Shown: positions 14,377-21,165 of the stretch, piece by piece
How positions within the stretch are numbered: the first letter of the stretch is position 1
Layout: each line of letters opens with the position of its first letter
DNA from: an uncultured Clostridia bacterium
GTDB taxonomy: Bacteria; Bacillota; Clostridia; Christensenellales; Borkfalkiaceae
Direction of reading: 5' to 3'
Assembly: GCA_947630775.1 (NCBI GenBank)
Contig: CANRIY010000012.1
Location: forward strand, 1 to 21,165
DNA length: 21,165 nucleotides
Program-made: the position numbers and the translations under genes
Notes under the pieces: model-generated
Seen by the model: only the letters and a program-made list of their open reading frames with translations
What the model was told of the DNA's origin: nothing
Databases searched by the model: none

Positions 14377-15716
14377 CAGATCACCTCCGACGCGCTGCGG
14401 ATCGCGCGTTCGATGGCGAGGATCGCTTCAGCGCATGCGTTCTCGTCGTCGCCTTCGGCAAGAATGCGGACGACGGGCTCCGTCCCCGACGCGCGGAGCA
14501 AGATCCTGCCGCCCGCGAGCGTCTTTTTCGCCGTTTCGAGGGCTTCCGAAACGCCATCGTTCTGCAAAACCGCCTTTTTATCGCTCACGCGGACGCTCTT
14601 CGTCCGCTGGGGAACGCGGCTGAACCCTTCAACGAGGCAGGAAAGCGGACATTTCCCTTCGAGCATGATCTCCATCACTTTGAGCGCGGTCAGGATCCCG
14701 TCTCCCGTCGCCGAGACCTTTCGGTAAATGATATGCCCGGATTGTTCGCCGCCCAACATCGAGCCGCTCGCAACCATGGTATCGTGGACGAATTTATCTC
14801 CCACTTCACATCGGAGCAGATGGATCCCGTCCCGTGCTAAACTTTCTTCGAGCCCCAAATTGCTCATGACGGTAGCGACAACGGTATTCCCGTCCAGTTC
14901 GCCCCTGTTCTTCATGGCGCGCGCGGACAGATAGAGAATGCCGTCCCCGTCCACTTCGTCCCCGCGTTCATCCACGCAGATACAACGGTCCGCATCGCCG
15001 TCAAAAGCAAACCCGACGTCGAGATTCCGCTCCATCACGAGCGATTTCAGGGCGTCGATATGGGTCGAGCCGCAATTTTCGTTGATATTTGTGCCGTCCG
15101 GCTCTGTCCCGATGGCAAAAACCCGCGCGCCGAGCGCGTCAAAAACCGACTTCGAGATCTGCCATGCACTTCCGTTGGCGCAATCGAGCCCGACGCGCAT
15201 CCCGCGGAAGGATGCACGAGAGAGGGTCAGAAGATAGGCGAGATACCTGTTGCTCCCCGCGACAAAATCGACGGTCCTGCCGATATTTTCTCCCGTAGCA
15301 AGCGGGATCACGCCCCCGTCGAGGTACTCTTCGACGCGATCGAGGACGCTTTCCTCGAGCTTTTCGCCGCTTGCGTTGAACAGCTTGATCCCGTTATCGG
15401 TGAACGGATTGTGGCTTGCGGAGATCATTACGCCGCAGTCGAACCCCTCCGTACGGGTGAGATAAGATACGGACGGCGTCGTCGTCACATGCAAGAGATA
15501 CACGTCCGCGCCGGACGCCGTAGCGCCCGACGCCAGCGCATATTCGAACATGTAGGACGAAAGCCGCGTGTCCTTTCCGACCAAGATCCTTGCTCTTTCA
15601 CGCTTTCCGCGGGAAAAATATCTTCCCAGAAACCTTCCGACCCGAAAAGCATGGATGGCGGTAAGCGTCTCGTTCGCCCGCCCGCGGAAGCCGTCCGTTC
15701 CGAAATATTTGCCCAA
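14376..15716 (-). CDS. glmM: Phosphoglucosamine mutase
   Basis: 446 residues from a TTG at 15716, with GGGAGG 6 bases upstream. GlmM interconverts glucosamine 6- and 1-phosphate on the way to UDP-GlcNAc. All four phosphohexomutase signatures are present: phosphoserine loop ISASHNP (S101), metal loop DGDADR (239-244), sugar-binding GEQSGH (323-328) and phosphate-binding RASGTEPVVR (408-417). The N-terminus MGKYFGTDGFRGRAN is typical. It is directly followed by glmS (TGATG junction), so the two sequential enzymes are co-translated. A 7-bp hairpin abuts its ribosome site. A promoter overlapping the upstream palindrome is possible but weak. Confidence 0.97.
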   Translation of the reverse strand: MGKYFGTDGFRGRANETLTAIHAFRVGRFLGRYFSRGKRERARILVGKDTRLSSYMFEYALASGATASGADVYLLHVTTTPSVSYLTRTEGFDCGVMISASHNPFTDNGIKLFNASGEKLEESVLDRVEEYLDGGVIPLATGENIGRTVDFVAGSNRYLAYLLTLSRASFRGMRVGLDCANGSAWQISKSVFDALGARVFAIGTEPDGTNINENCGSTHIDALKSLVMERNLDVGFAFDGDADRCICVDERGDEVDGDGILYLSARAMKNRGELDGNTVVATVMSNLGLEESLARDGIHLLRCEVGDKFVHDTMVASGSMLGGEQSGHIIYRKVSATGDGILTALKVMEIMLEGKCPLSCLVEGFSRVPQRTKSVRVSDKKAVLQNDGVSEALETAKKTLAGGRILLRASGTEPVVRILAEGDDENACAEAILAIERAIRSASEVI

Positions 15717-15722
15717 TGCAAA

Positions 15723-15749
15723 CCTCCCGCACCCCGCATAAAGGGGTGC
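15723..15749 (-). promoter_or_regulatory. Hairpin directly joined to the glmM ribosome binding site
   Basis: On the minus strand GCACCCC (15749-15743), loop TTTATGC and GGGGTGC (15735-15729) form a 7-bp stem. The next base begins the GGGAGG ribosome site (15728-15723) of the TTG-started glmM. It could set translation efficiency or be part of a regulatory leader. Confidence 0.45.
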
Positions 15750-15779
15750 AGGACATCGTATGAAAAATCAAAAAAACAT

Positions 15780-15822
15780 GTGAAAAGCCGCTTTTTCGGA
15801 GAATTATCTCAAAAAAACGGCC
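15780..15822 (-). terminator. Weak terminator-like hairpin after glpK
   Basis: An imperfect long stem: GCCG/CGGC (15787-15790 with 15818-15821), then TTTTT/AAAAA, then GAGA/TCTC around an ATTA loop. On the minus strand it is followed by TTTTC. Probably only partial termination before glmM. Confidence 0.4.
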
Positions 15823-15823
15823 T

Positions 15824-15849
15824 TTATGTCTGACATAGTACTATGTTAA
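15824..15849 (+). repeat. 26-bp palindromic repeat, copy 3 (between glpK and glmM)
   Basis: TTATGTCTGACATAGTAC continuing TATGTTAA. It contains the perfect 14-bp palindrome ACATAGTACTATGT, and the 18-base palindrome TGACATAGTACTATGTCA matches at 17 positions. It lies 11 bases past the glpK stop. On the minus strand it overlaps a possible weak glmM promoter (CAGACA, 18 bases, GATAAT). Confidence 0.85.
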
Positions 15850-15860
15850 TTGATGATTTT

Positions 15861-17327
15861 TTAATTTATCTTACAGAGGACCCTCTTTTCCGCTCGGATG
15901 TACGCTTCGTAAATTTCCCTTGCCTTCTCTTTCTCCTGCGGCACAAACACCCTCTCGCACTCCCTGCGGTTTGCAAGTTCCGAGAATGAAAGAAGCCCCT
16001 TCGAAACGGCGCAGAGATACGCCGCGCCGAGCGCCGTGCTCTCCCGCTCGCGCGGGCGGTTGACGTTGGCGGCGAGGACGTCCGCCTGAAATTGCATGAG
16101 GAAATTATTCTGCGAAGCTCCGCCGTCGCACTTGATTTCGCGGAGAAGGATCCCGCTGTCGCGCGTCATGCAGTCGAGGAGCTCCTTTGCGCCGCATGCA
16201 ATGCTTTCGAGAACGGCGCGGACAATATGCGCACGGGTCGTTCCGCGCGTCAGACCGAGGATCATGCCGCGCGCTTCGCTGTCCCAATGAGGCGCGCCGA
16301 GCCCCGTAAAGGCGGGCACAAAGGAGACGCCGCCCGCGTCGGGCACGGAGAGTGCAACGCTTTCACTCTCGGCAGAGGACGAGAGGATCCCGAGCCCGTC
16401 GCGCAGCCATTGCACAGCGGAACCCGCATGAAAGACGCTTCCCTCGAGCGCATAGCTCGTTTTTCCGCCCACTTTACAGGCGATCGTCGTCAGAAGCCCG
16501 CTCTTGGAGCGGATACACTTCTCTCCCGTAAAGAAGAGCAGAAACAGCCCCGTCCCGTAGGTGATCTTCCCCTCGCCCGCGGAGAGCGCGGCTTGTCCGA
16601 CAAGCGCGGACTGCTGGTCTCCCGCGACGCCAGCAAGAGAAACTTTTGTCCCGCCGACGGTCGCGCTTCCGAAATCCGCATCCGAGGCGCGGACTTCAGG
16701 CAGGATCTCGCGCGGGATCCCGAAAAAGCGGAGAAGCTCTTCATCATAATCAAGCGTGTGGATATCGAAAAGCATAGTACGGGATGCATTTGTGACGTCC
16801 GTCGCAAAGGTTTTTCCGCCCGTGAGCTGAAAAATGAGGTAGCTGTCGATCGTCCCCGCGCAGAGCTTTCCCTGCGCCATCAGTTCTCTTGCAACGGGGA
16901 TGTTGTCGATCGCCCACTTGATCTTACTTGCGGAAAAATAGGCGTCATTGGTGAGCCCCGTTCTCTCGCGGATGCGTTTTACGATATCCGCGGGGATGGA
17001 TCTGCAAAAGTCGCTCGTGCGGCGGCACTGCCAGACGATCGCAGGGCAGACGGGTTCGCCCGTCTCCCTGTTCCAGAGTACGACCGTCTCGCGCTGGTTC
17101 GTCATGCCGATCCCCGCGACCTTCCCCTTGGCGAAGGCAAGGCAGTCATTGAGCACATACGCCGCTTTGAAAAAGATCTCGTTGGCGTCCTGTTCCACCC
17201 AACCGGGGAAGGGATAGCGGCTCTCCACCTCTTGCTGTGCCCTGTGGACGAACGTTCCCTTTTCGGTATCATATAAAAATGCGCGGATACTCGTCGTGCC
17301 CGCGTCAAGCGCGATCACAAAACTCAT
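15861..17327 (-). CDS. glpK: Glycerol kinase
   Basis: 488 residues. GlpK phosphorylates glycerol to sn-glycerol 3-phosphate with ATP. The FGGY fold is clear: phosphate loop ALDAGTTSIR (6-15), glycerol-binding TNQRETVVLWN (R79, E80) and PAIVWQCRRT, catalytic D237 in AGVAGDQQSAL, and GTGLFLLF (258-265) near the nucleotide site. The loop before AGDQQ (about 213-228) has no histidine, whereas PTS-controlled Firmicute enzymes carry the phosphorylated His there. GAGG precedes the ATG, which is 9 bases after the macrodomain gene stop. No glycerol facilitator gene is seen beside it. A divergent FGGY sugar kinase is less likely given the match. Confidence 0.93.
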   Translation of the reverse strand: MSFVIALDAGTTSIRAFLYDTEKGTFVHRAQQEVESRYPFPGWVEQDANEIFFKAAYVLNDCLAFAKGKVAGIGMTNQRETVVLWNRETGEPVCPAIVWQCRRTSDFCRSIPADIVKRIRERTGLTNDAYFSASKIKWAIDNIPVARELMAQGKLCAGTIDSYLIFQLTGGKTFATDVTNASRTMLFDIHTLDYDEELLRFFGIPREILPEVRASDADFGSATVGGTKVSLAGVAGDQQSALVGQAALSAGEGKITYGTGLFLLFFTGEKCIRSKSGLLTTIACKVGGKTSYALEGSVFHAGSAVQWLRDGLGILSSSAESESVALSVPDAGGVSFVPAFTGLGAPHWDSEARGMILGLTRGTTRAHIVRAVLESIACGAKELLDCMTRDSGILLREIKCDGGASQNNFLMQFQADVLAANVNRPRERESTALGAAYLCAVSKGLLSFSELANRRECERVFVPQEKEKAREIYEAYIRAEKRVLCKIN

Positions 17328-17336
17328 GGAAAAACC

Positions 17337-18179
17337 TCATAAATGTTGCAATATATTTTGATAAATCTGCGTATCTGTCGGCAAATATGTATTGAAAAGC
17401 ACCTTGATGCGGCTCCCGCTGCGCATTTTCCAGTTGAGAACAGCGCCTGTCGCGATCTCCGCGGCATCCTCGTTGGGATAGTTGAACACGCCCGTCGAGA
17501 TACAGCAAAAGGCGATGCTCTTGAGTCCCGCTTCCTCGGCGAAATTGAGGCAGGAAATATAGCAGGAACGGAGCGTCGCGACATCCTCGCGCGTCGGCCT
17601 ACTGCCAACCATGGGTCCCACCGTATGTAAAACATATTTGCTCGGCAAATTATAGGCGCGGGTGAGTTTTGCCTCGCCGCACTCCTCTTCCTGCCCTTGG
17701 GCGGCGACCAGCTTGGCGCAGTCGTCGCGGAGCTGCATCCCCGCAAAGGAGTGGATCACGTTGTCGATGCAGTGATGCCCCGGCAAAAAGCAGCCCAAAA
17801 GTCCCTTGTTTGCCGCATTGACGATCCCATCGACGGCAAGACGGGTGATATCCCCCTGCCACAGCCCGACGCCGCACTCGTTGTAGGAAAGTTCCTCTGT
17901 TCCGACTTCGCCGCGCTCTACGCTCTCCGTCCAGAACAGTCTGTCCTGTATCTCTAAAATCTCCCGCGGGATGGGATGCGCCATCCTCTGGTTCATATAG
18001 CGGCGGATCAGAGCGCGCTTTTTCTCGTAGGAAGCGTTGAACGCCGCAATGAGCCCCTGTTCGCGGAGAAGAAATTTAAGAAGGCTGTCGCACATCTCCT
18101 CTTTTTCCTTCCCGTTGAGGAGTGCGGGGCGCGGATAGGGCGTAAGGTCGACGGTTCGTTTCATTTCGTCAAGCGTCAT
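17337..18179 (-). CDS. Zn-dependent macrodomain protein (protein-ADP-ribose hydrolase)
   Basis: 280 residues. The C-terminal macrodomain (about 103-280) reads GVGLWQGDITRLAVDGIVNAANKGLLGCFLPGHHCIDNVIH. The Cys130-Phe-Leu-Pro-Gly-His135 and His143 pattern is that of the zinc-containing macrodomains of Staphylococcus/Streptococcus, which remove mono-ADP-ribose from proteins. Also seen are KLTRAYNLPSKYVLHTVGP and the second binding loop STGVFNYP (228-235). The N-terminal 100 residues are helical, with no other domain recognised. It overlaps the aconitase-family gene by 11 bases (GAGGGGAACC before ATG) and lies 9 bases upstream of glpK. The partners usual for this family (class M sirtuin, GcvH-like protein, lipoate ligase) are not in the window. 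Confidence 0.88.
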   Translation of the reverse strand: MTLDEMKRTVDLTPYPRPALLNGKEKEEMCDSLLKFLLREQGLIAAFNASYEKKRALIRRYMNQRMAHPIPREILEIQDRLFWTESVERGEVGTEELSYNECGVGLWQGDITRLAVDGIVNAANKGLLGCFLPGHHCIDNVIHSFAGMQLRDDCAKLVAAQGQEEECGEAKLTRAYNLPSKYVLHTVGPMVGSRPTREDVATLRSCYISCLNFAEEAGLKSIAFCCISTGVFNYPNEDAAEIATGAVLNWKMRSGSRIKVLFNTYLPTDTQIYQNILQHL

Positions 18180-20400
18180 GGTTCCCCTCTTCGCGATAAT
18201 AGTTGATAAGGCACCCCCTCAGCAAGATCTCCCGCTCGGTCGGCGTAAGGGAACCAACGGAGAGCTCAAGATCCTTGATATTTTTTCCGTGAATGACCTT
18301 TGCGCGGAACTGCGTTTCGCCCCCCTTCAAGAGCTCGGCGACGTTTTCGAGATAGACATAGTCGCCGACTTTGAGATCGGGCTTTTCCGCCGTAAAGGGA
18401 AGCATGCCCCAGTTGATGAGATTGGAGCGGTAACGCTTTGTCGCGTACTCCCTGCAGATATTCGCAACGCCCCCGAGCACCCGCTGGCAGCTCGCCGCCT
18501 GTTCGCGGGCGGAGCCGTCCCCGGGCTTTTTGGAAACGACCGCGCTGCCGAGCGCCGTGCCCGCCGCGGGGACAAATCCGTGAAGTTCCTTCAAGACCTC
18601 TTCGGGAAGCGTCCCGTTTTCTTTACGCGCCTCTTCTTGCGCACGGACGGATTTCGCCCGTCCGACATAGGAAGGATCCTTGCGGGAAAGCGCGAACTCG
18701 CTCAATCTTTCGGGATTCGAACGGTAGGAAGAGGTCTCCCCCGAGGGGATCAGTTCGTCCGTCGTCGTGACGGGATCGTCCAGTACGGAGACGATCTTGA
18801 TCAAAAGATGCTTTCCGAGGGGCGAAAAGGAAGGCCAGTCGGCGATATTGGGCCCGTAGACGAGCTCCGCGTCCGCCTGCGGCTTTCCCGCGCCGTGATA
18901 GACTCTGTTTTGATAGACCGTCCCGTCGAAATGATACTTCTTGATCCTTTTATTGTAATTGAGATCGAGCGCGGAAGTCAAAATGCCGCCGTTTGCCGCC
19001 GTGGCGGCGATGGAACGGGCGTCCATGAGGGCGACTGCGGCGAGCTGCCCCTCCGCGGGTTTGCTGCCCTCACGGTTTTCGAAATTGCGCGTCGTGTGGC
19101 GGATGGAGAGGCCGTTGTTCTGCGGAATGTCTCCCGCGCCGAAACAGGGGCCGCAAAACGCCGTCTTGACGACTGCACCCGCCCGCATGAGCACGGATGA
19201 ATATCCGCCCTCGTTCAGCGCTTGGGCAATGGGTTGGGAAGCAGGATAGACGGAGAGTTCGAATTCCCCCGTGCCGATGCTCTTTTCGCGCAAGATCTCC
19301 GCGGCTTCCGCAAGATTTTCATAACTGCCCCCCGCACAGCCTGCGATCACCGCCTGCGTGACGTGCACCTTCCCGTCCTTGACGAGATGGGAAAGAGAGA
19401 ACGACGGGTTGAGTTTTCTCCCCTGCGCCTCAACGTTACTTAAGATCTCATCCGCGTGCTCTGTAAACTCTTTGATCGTAAAGACGTTTGAGGGGTGGAA
19501 CGGAAGGGCGATCATGGGCTCGACACGGCTCAGATCGATCGTCACCGCGCCGTCGTAGTAGGCGGGCTGGGTCGGATGAAGTTCTCTGAAATCCCCCTCT
19601 CTGCCGTGGACGGCGTAATATTCCCTCGTCTTGCCGTCCGTCTCCCATACGGACGAAAGGCAGGCCGTTTCCGTCGTCATCACGTCGATCCCGCAGCGCA
19701 GATCCACGGAAAGGTTGGCGATCCCGGGGCCGATAAATTCCAAAATTTTATTCTTTACGAAATTGTTCCGGTAGGTCGCCTTGATGAGGGCGAGGGCGAC
19801 GTCCTGCGGTCCCACGCCGCGGCGGAGCTTGCCCTTGAGGTAAACGGCGATGATCTCGGGGCGCGGGATATCGTACGTCCTGCCGAGAAGCTGTTTGACG
19901 AGCTCTCCCCCGCCTTCCCCCACGCCGAGCATGCCGAGTGCACCGTAGCGCGTATGGGAATCCGACCCGAGCGCCATCCCGCCGCTCTTTGCGACGCATT
20001 CGCGCATGTACTGGTGAATGACGGCAAGATGGGCGGGAACGAAATCCCCGCCGTACTTTTTCGCCGCGGAGAGCCCGAAGGCGTGATCGTCCGCGTTGAT
20101 CGTCCCGCCCACCGCGCACAGGGAATTGTGGCAATTCGTGAGCGTGTACGGAATGGGGAACTTCGTCATTCCGCTCGCCTTTGCGGTCTGGACGATCCCG
20201 ACATATGTAATATCGTGCGAGGCAAGCGCGTCGAAGCGCAGAGAGAGCACCTCGCCCTGCCCGCCGTGGGCTTTCAGAATGCCGTAGGAGATCGTCCCGC
20301 GGACAGCTTTTTCCTTTTTATCGGACGTCATAAAGGCATGGGCTTCCTTGACGAGCCTGCCTTCCATATAATACACGCCTTGACGGATCAATTTTACCAT
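18169..20400 (-). CDS. Aconitase-family hydratase (Fe-S dehydratase)
   Basis: 743 residues, full length for the aconitase superfamily. These 4Fe-4S enzymes move hydroxyl groups on tricarboxylic or related acids. Seen: ADDHAF (104-109), SDSHTRYGALGMLGVGEGG (146-164), three cluster cysteines C355, C416 and C419 (the last two in FCGPCFGAGD), and in the C-terminal swivel domain GSAREQAA and YRSNLINWGMLPF. The first cluster motif is VIAGCAGGSYEN instead of the usual GSCTNS, and the protein is unlike canonical AcnA/AcnB or LeuC in length and spacing, so the substrate is uncertain. It has a good promoter, AAGAGGTGAAAT before the ATG, and leads the operon with the macrodomain gene and glpK. Confidence 0.88.
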   Translation of the reverse strand: MVKLIRQGVYYMEGRLVKEAHAFMTSDKKEKAVRGTISYGILKAHGGQGEVLSLRFDALASHDITYVGIVQTAKASGMTKFPIPYTLTNCHNSLCAVGGTINADDHAFGLSAAKKYGGDFVPAHLAVIHQYMRECVAKSGGMALGSDSHTRYGALGMLGVGEGGGELVKQLLGRTYDIPRPEIIAVYLKGKLRRGVGPQDVALALIKATYRNNFVKNKILEFIGPGIANLSVDLRCGIDVMTTETACLSSVWETDGKTREYYAVHGREGDFRELHPTQPAYYDGAVTIDLSRVEPMIALPFHPSNVFTIKEFTEHADEILSNVEAQGRKLNPSFSLSHLVKDGKVHVTQAVIAGCAGGSYENLAEAAEILREKSIGTGEFELSVYPASQPIAQALNEGGYSSVLMRAGAVVKTAFCGPCFGAGDIPQNNGLSIRHTTRNFENREGSKPAEGQLAAVALMDARSIAATAANGGILTSALDLNYNKRIKKYHFDGTVYQNRVYHGAGKPQADAELVYGPNIADWPSFSPLGKHLLIKIVSVLDDPVTTTDELIPSGETSSYRSNPERLSEFALSRKDPSYVGRAKSVRAQEEARKENGTLPEEVLKELHGFVPAAGTALGSAVVSKKPGDGSAREQAASCQRVLGGVANICREYATKRYRSNLINWGMLPFTAEKPDLKVGDYVYLENVAELLKGGETQFRAKVIHGKNIKDLELSVGSLTPTEREILLRGCLINYYREEGNHDA

Positions 20401-20418
20401 ATTTCACCTCTTGAGCCC

Positions 20419-20447
20419 ATTATACGATATCCGACAAAGTTTTTCAA
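20419..20447 (-). promoter_or_regulatory. Sigma-A promoter of the aconitase-macrodomain-glpK operon
   Basis: TTGAAA (20447-20442), 17-base spacer, TATAAT (20424-20419). A leader of about 12 bases includes AGAGGTG, so this mRNA has a normal ribosome site. Confidence 0.85.
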
Positions 20448-20476
20448 GACCCAATCGCTCAATTCGGCGAAAATTA

Positions 20477-20505
20477 TTGCTTTTTTCAGAAAATTATTCT
20501 ATACT
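20477..20505 (+). promoter_or_regulatory. Sigma-A promoter of the PH-like membrane protein gene, leaderless type
   Basis: TTGCTT (20477-20482), 17-base spacer, TATACT (20500-20505), then TACGGT and the ATG at 20512. No Shine-Dalgarno. It is divergent from the aconitase promoter, with the two -35 boxes 29 bases apart. Confidence 0.7.
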
Positions 20506-20511
20506 TACGGT

Positions 20512-21024
20512 ATGGACAACGCCGCAAAAAATTCTTATCAAAAATTCCCCTTCAAATTCACGCCGTTGATGATCGCCGTCTTCTGTTTGCTCCTCGCACT
20601 GTGTGTGGCGGGCGTCGCGCTGACGACATGGCAGTTTGTCGATTTTTTGAAGGGCTCCGATATTTCATCCGTCTGGGAGTGGCTGAAATACGTGCTCATG
20701 TACCTTGTGTGCGGCCTGCTCGCGGTGCTTGTTTCGGCGATGCTCATCAAATCGCAGTATATCATCACCGAGAAGAAACTGATTTTGCAATTCGGCGTGA
20801 TCCGCTCCGCGTATGAGCTGAACAAGATCTACTCCGTGCGGTATTTCAAGGGCTCGGGACGGCTCGCCGTGTATTTTGACGACTTCAAGAATCAATACAC
20901 GATCATCGTCGTGAAAGAAAGCTGGTATGAGGCCTTTGTAAAGGCATTGCAAGCGCGGAACGAAAAGATCTCCTTCGACTTCACCACCGCCGAAGAAGAA
21001 GCGAACTGGAAAAAGAAAAAGTAG
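20512..21024 (+). CDS. Small membrane protein with bacterial PH-like domain
   Basis: 170 residues from ATG 20512; the longer open frame upstream only shadows the aconitase-family gene on the other strand. Two membrane spans (about 19-42 and 57-79) are followed by a soluble domain (80-150) with SQYIITEKKLILQFGVI, LNKIYSVRYFKGSGRLAVYF and QYTIIVVKESWYEAFVKAL, the strand pattern of bacterial PH (YokE/DUF1200-like) domains. The end is charged (EEEANWKKKK). Function unknown. It is a single gene with its own promoter. The YcxB-like protein at 4158 has a similar two-TM plus PH-like plan but no obvious close sequence identity. Confidence 0.82.
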   Translation: MDNAAKNSYQKFPFKFTPLMIAVFCLLLALCVAGVALTTWQFVDFLKGSDISSVWEWLKYVLMYLVCGLLAVLVSAMLIKSQYIITEKKLILQFGVIRSAYELNKIYSVRYFKGSGRLAVYFDDFKNQYTIIVVKESWYEAFVKALQARNEKISFDFTTAEEEANWKKKK

Positions 21025-21060
21025 AGGGAGCGGGGAAAGCGAACGGGCGTTCTAATCACG

Positions 21061-21165
21061 TCATGGTGAGCACTGTCGAACCATCACCTTATTATAATGC
21101 GGTGACCCTTCGACAGAGCTACTTCGCGGGCGGTGCCCGCTCGTGCCGCCCTTCGACGACAAAAG
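21061..21165. repeat. REP-like intergenic inverted repeats, continuing past the window edge
   Basis: CTGTCGAA (21073-21080) pairs with TTCGACAG (21109-21116), and inside it TCACC (21084-21088) pairs with GGTGA (21101-21105) around an AT-rich loop. A second hairpin GCGGGC-GGT-GCCCGC (21126-21140) follows. CCCTTCGAC occurs at 21106-21114 and again at 21149-21157. There is no open frame of note. The GTCATxxTGAGCxxxGTCGAA pattern resembles dispersed intergenic repeats common in many bacterial genomes. Confidence 0.65.

Noticed and set aside
14376..14400. glmS ribozyme/riboswitch before glmS
   Set aside because: The glmS ATG shares a base with the glmM stop, so there is no untranslated leader to hold one.
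16770..16782. CATAGTAC inside glpK as a fourth copy of the palindromic repeat
   Set aside because: Only eight bases match and neither flank resembles the 26-bp element.

Overview
The window is a compact, gene-dense stretch of a bacterial chromosome of fairly high GC. It looks like an uncultured Clostridia-type Firmicute: it carries sporulation-type sigma-H, the secG-rnr-smpB cluster, mini-RNase III next to rlmB, and a Zn-type macrodomain. There is no prophage, insertion sequence or CRISPR array. No stretch over about 300 bases lacks a gene; the largest gap between protein genes (3877-4157) holds a tRNA. Species cannot be fixed from the sequence alone.

Layout. (1) 1-717, minus: a divergent shikimate-kinase-family gene overlapping by 4 bases a partial ketopantoate-reductase gene that runs off the left edge. 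(2) 945-3876, plus: secG, rnr (TTG start) and smpB, i.e. protein export, RNA decay and trans-translation. (3) 3987-4063, minus: tRNA-Val(GAC). (4) 10108 down to 4158, minus: an eight-gene run mrnC-rlmB-sigH-dnaX-ybaB-recR-gpsA-(YcxB-like membrane protein) with gaps from -20 to +29 bases; it joins two blocks that are separate in Bacillus. (5) 10248-12560, plus: a CPA2 cation/proton antiporter and an aldo/keto reductase, each with its own promoter and terminator. (6) 20400 down to 12607, minus: an aconitase-family hydratase, Zn-macrodomain ADP-ribosyl hydrolase and glycerol kinase (tightly packed), then after a 144-base gap glmM-glmS, which make amino-sugar precursors for the cell wall. (7) 20512-21024, plus: a small two-TM protein with a bacterial PH-like domain, followed by REP-like inverted repeats at the right edge.

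Two signals are not explained by the genes. First, at four transcript-leading genes (shikimate-kinase-like, smpB, mrnC, PH-like protein) a near-consensus sigma-A promoter lies so close to the start codon (6-7 bases after the -10) that the mRNA should be leaderless. Internal operon genes instead have clear Shine-Dalgarno sites. Second, a 26-bp element built on the perfect palindrome ACATAGTACTATGT occurs three times in the same orientation: over the start codon of the YcxB-like gene, inside glmS, and between glpK and glmM.
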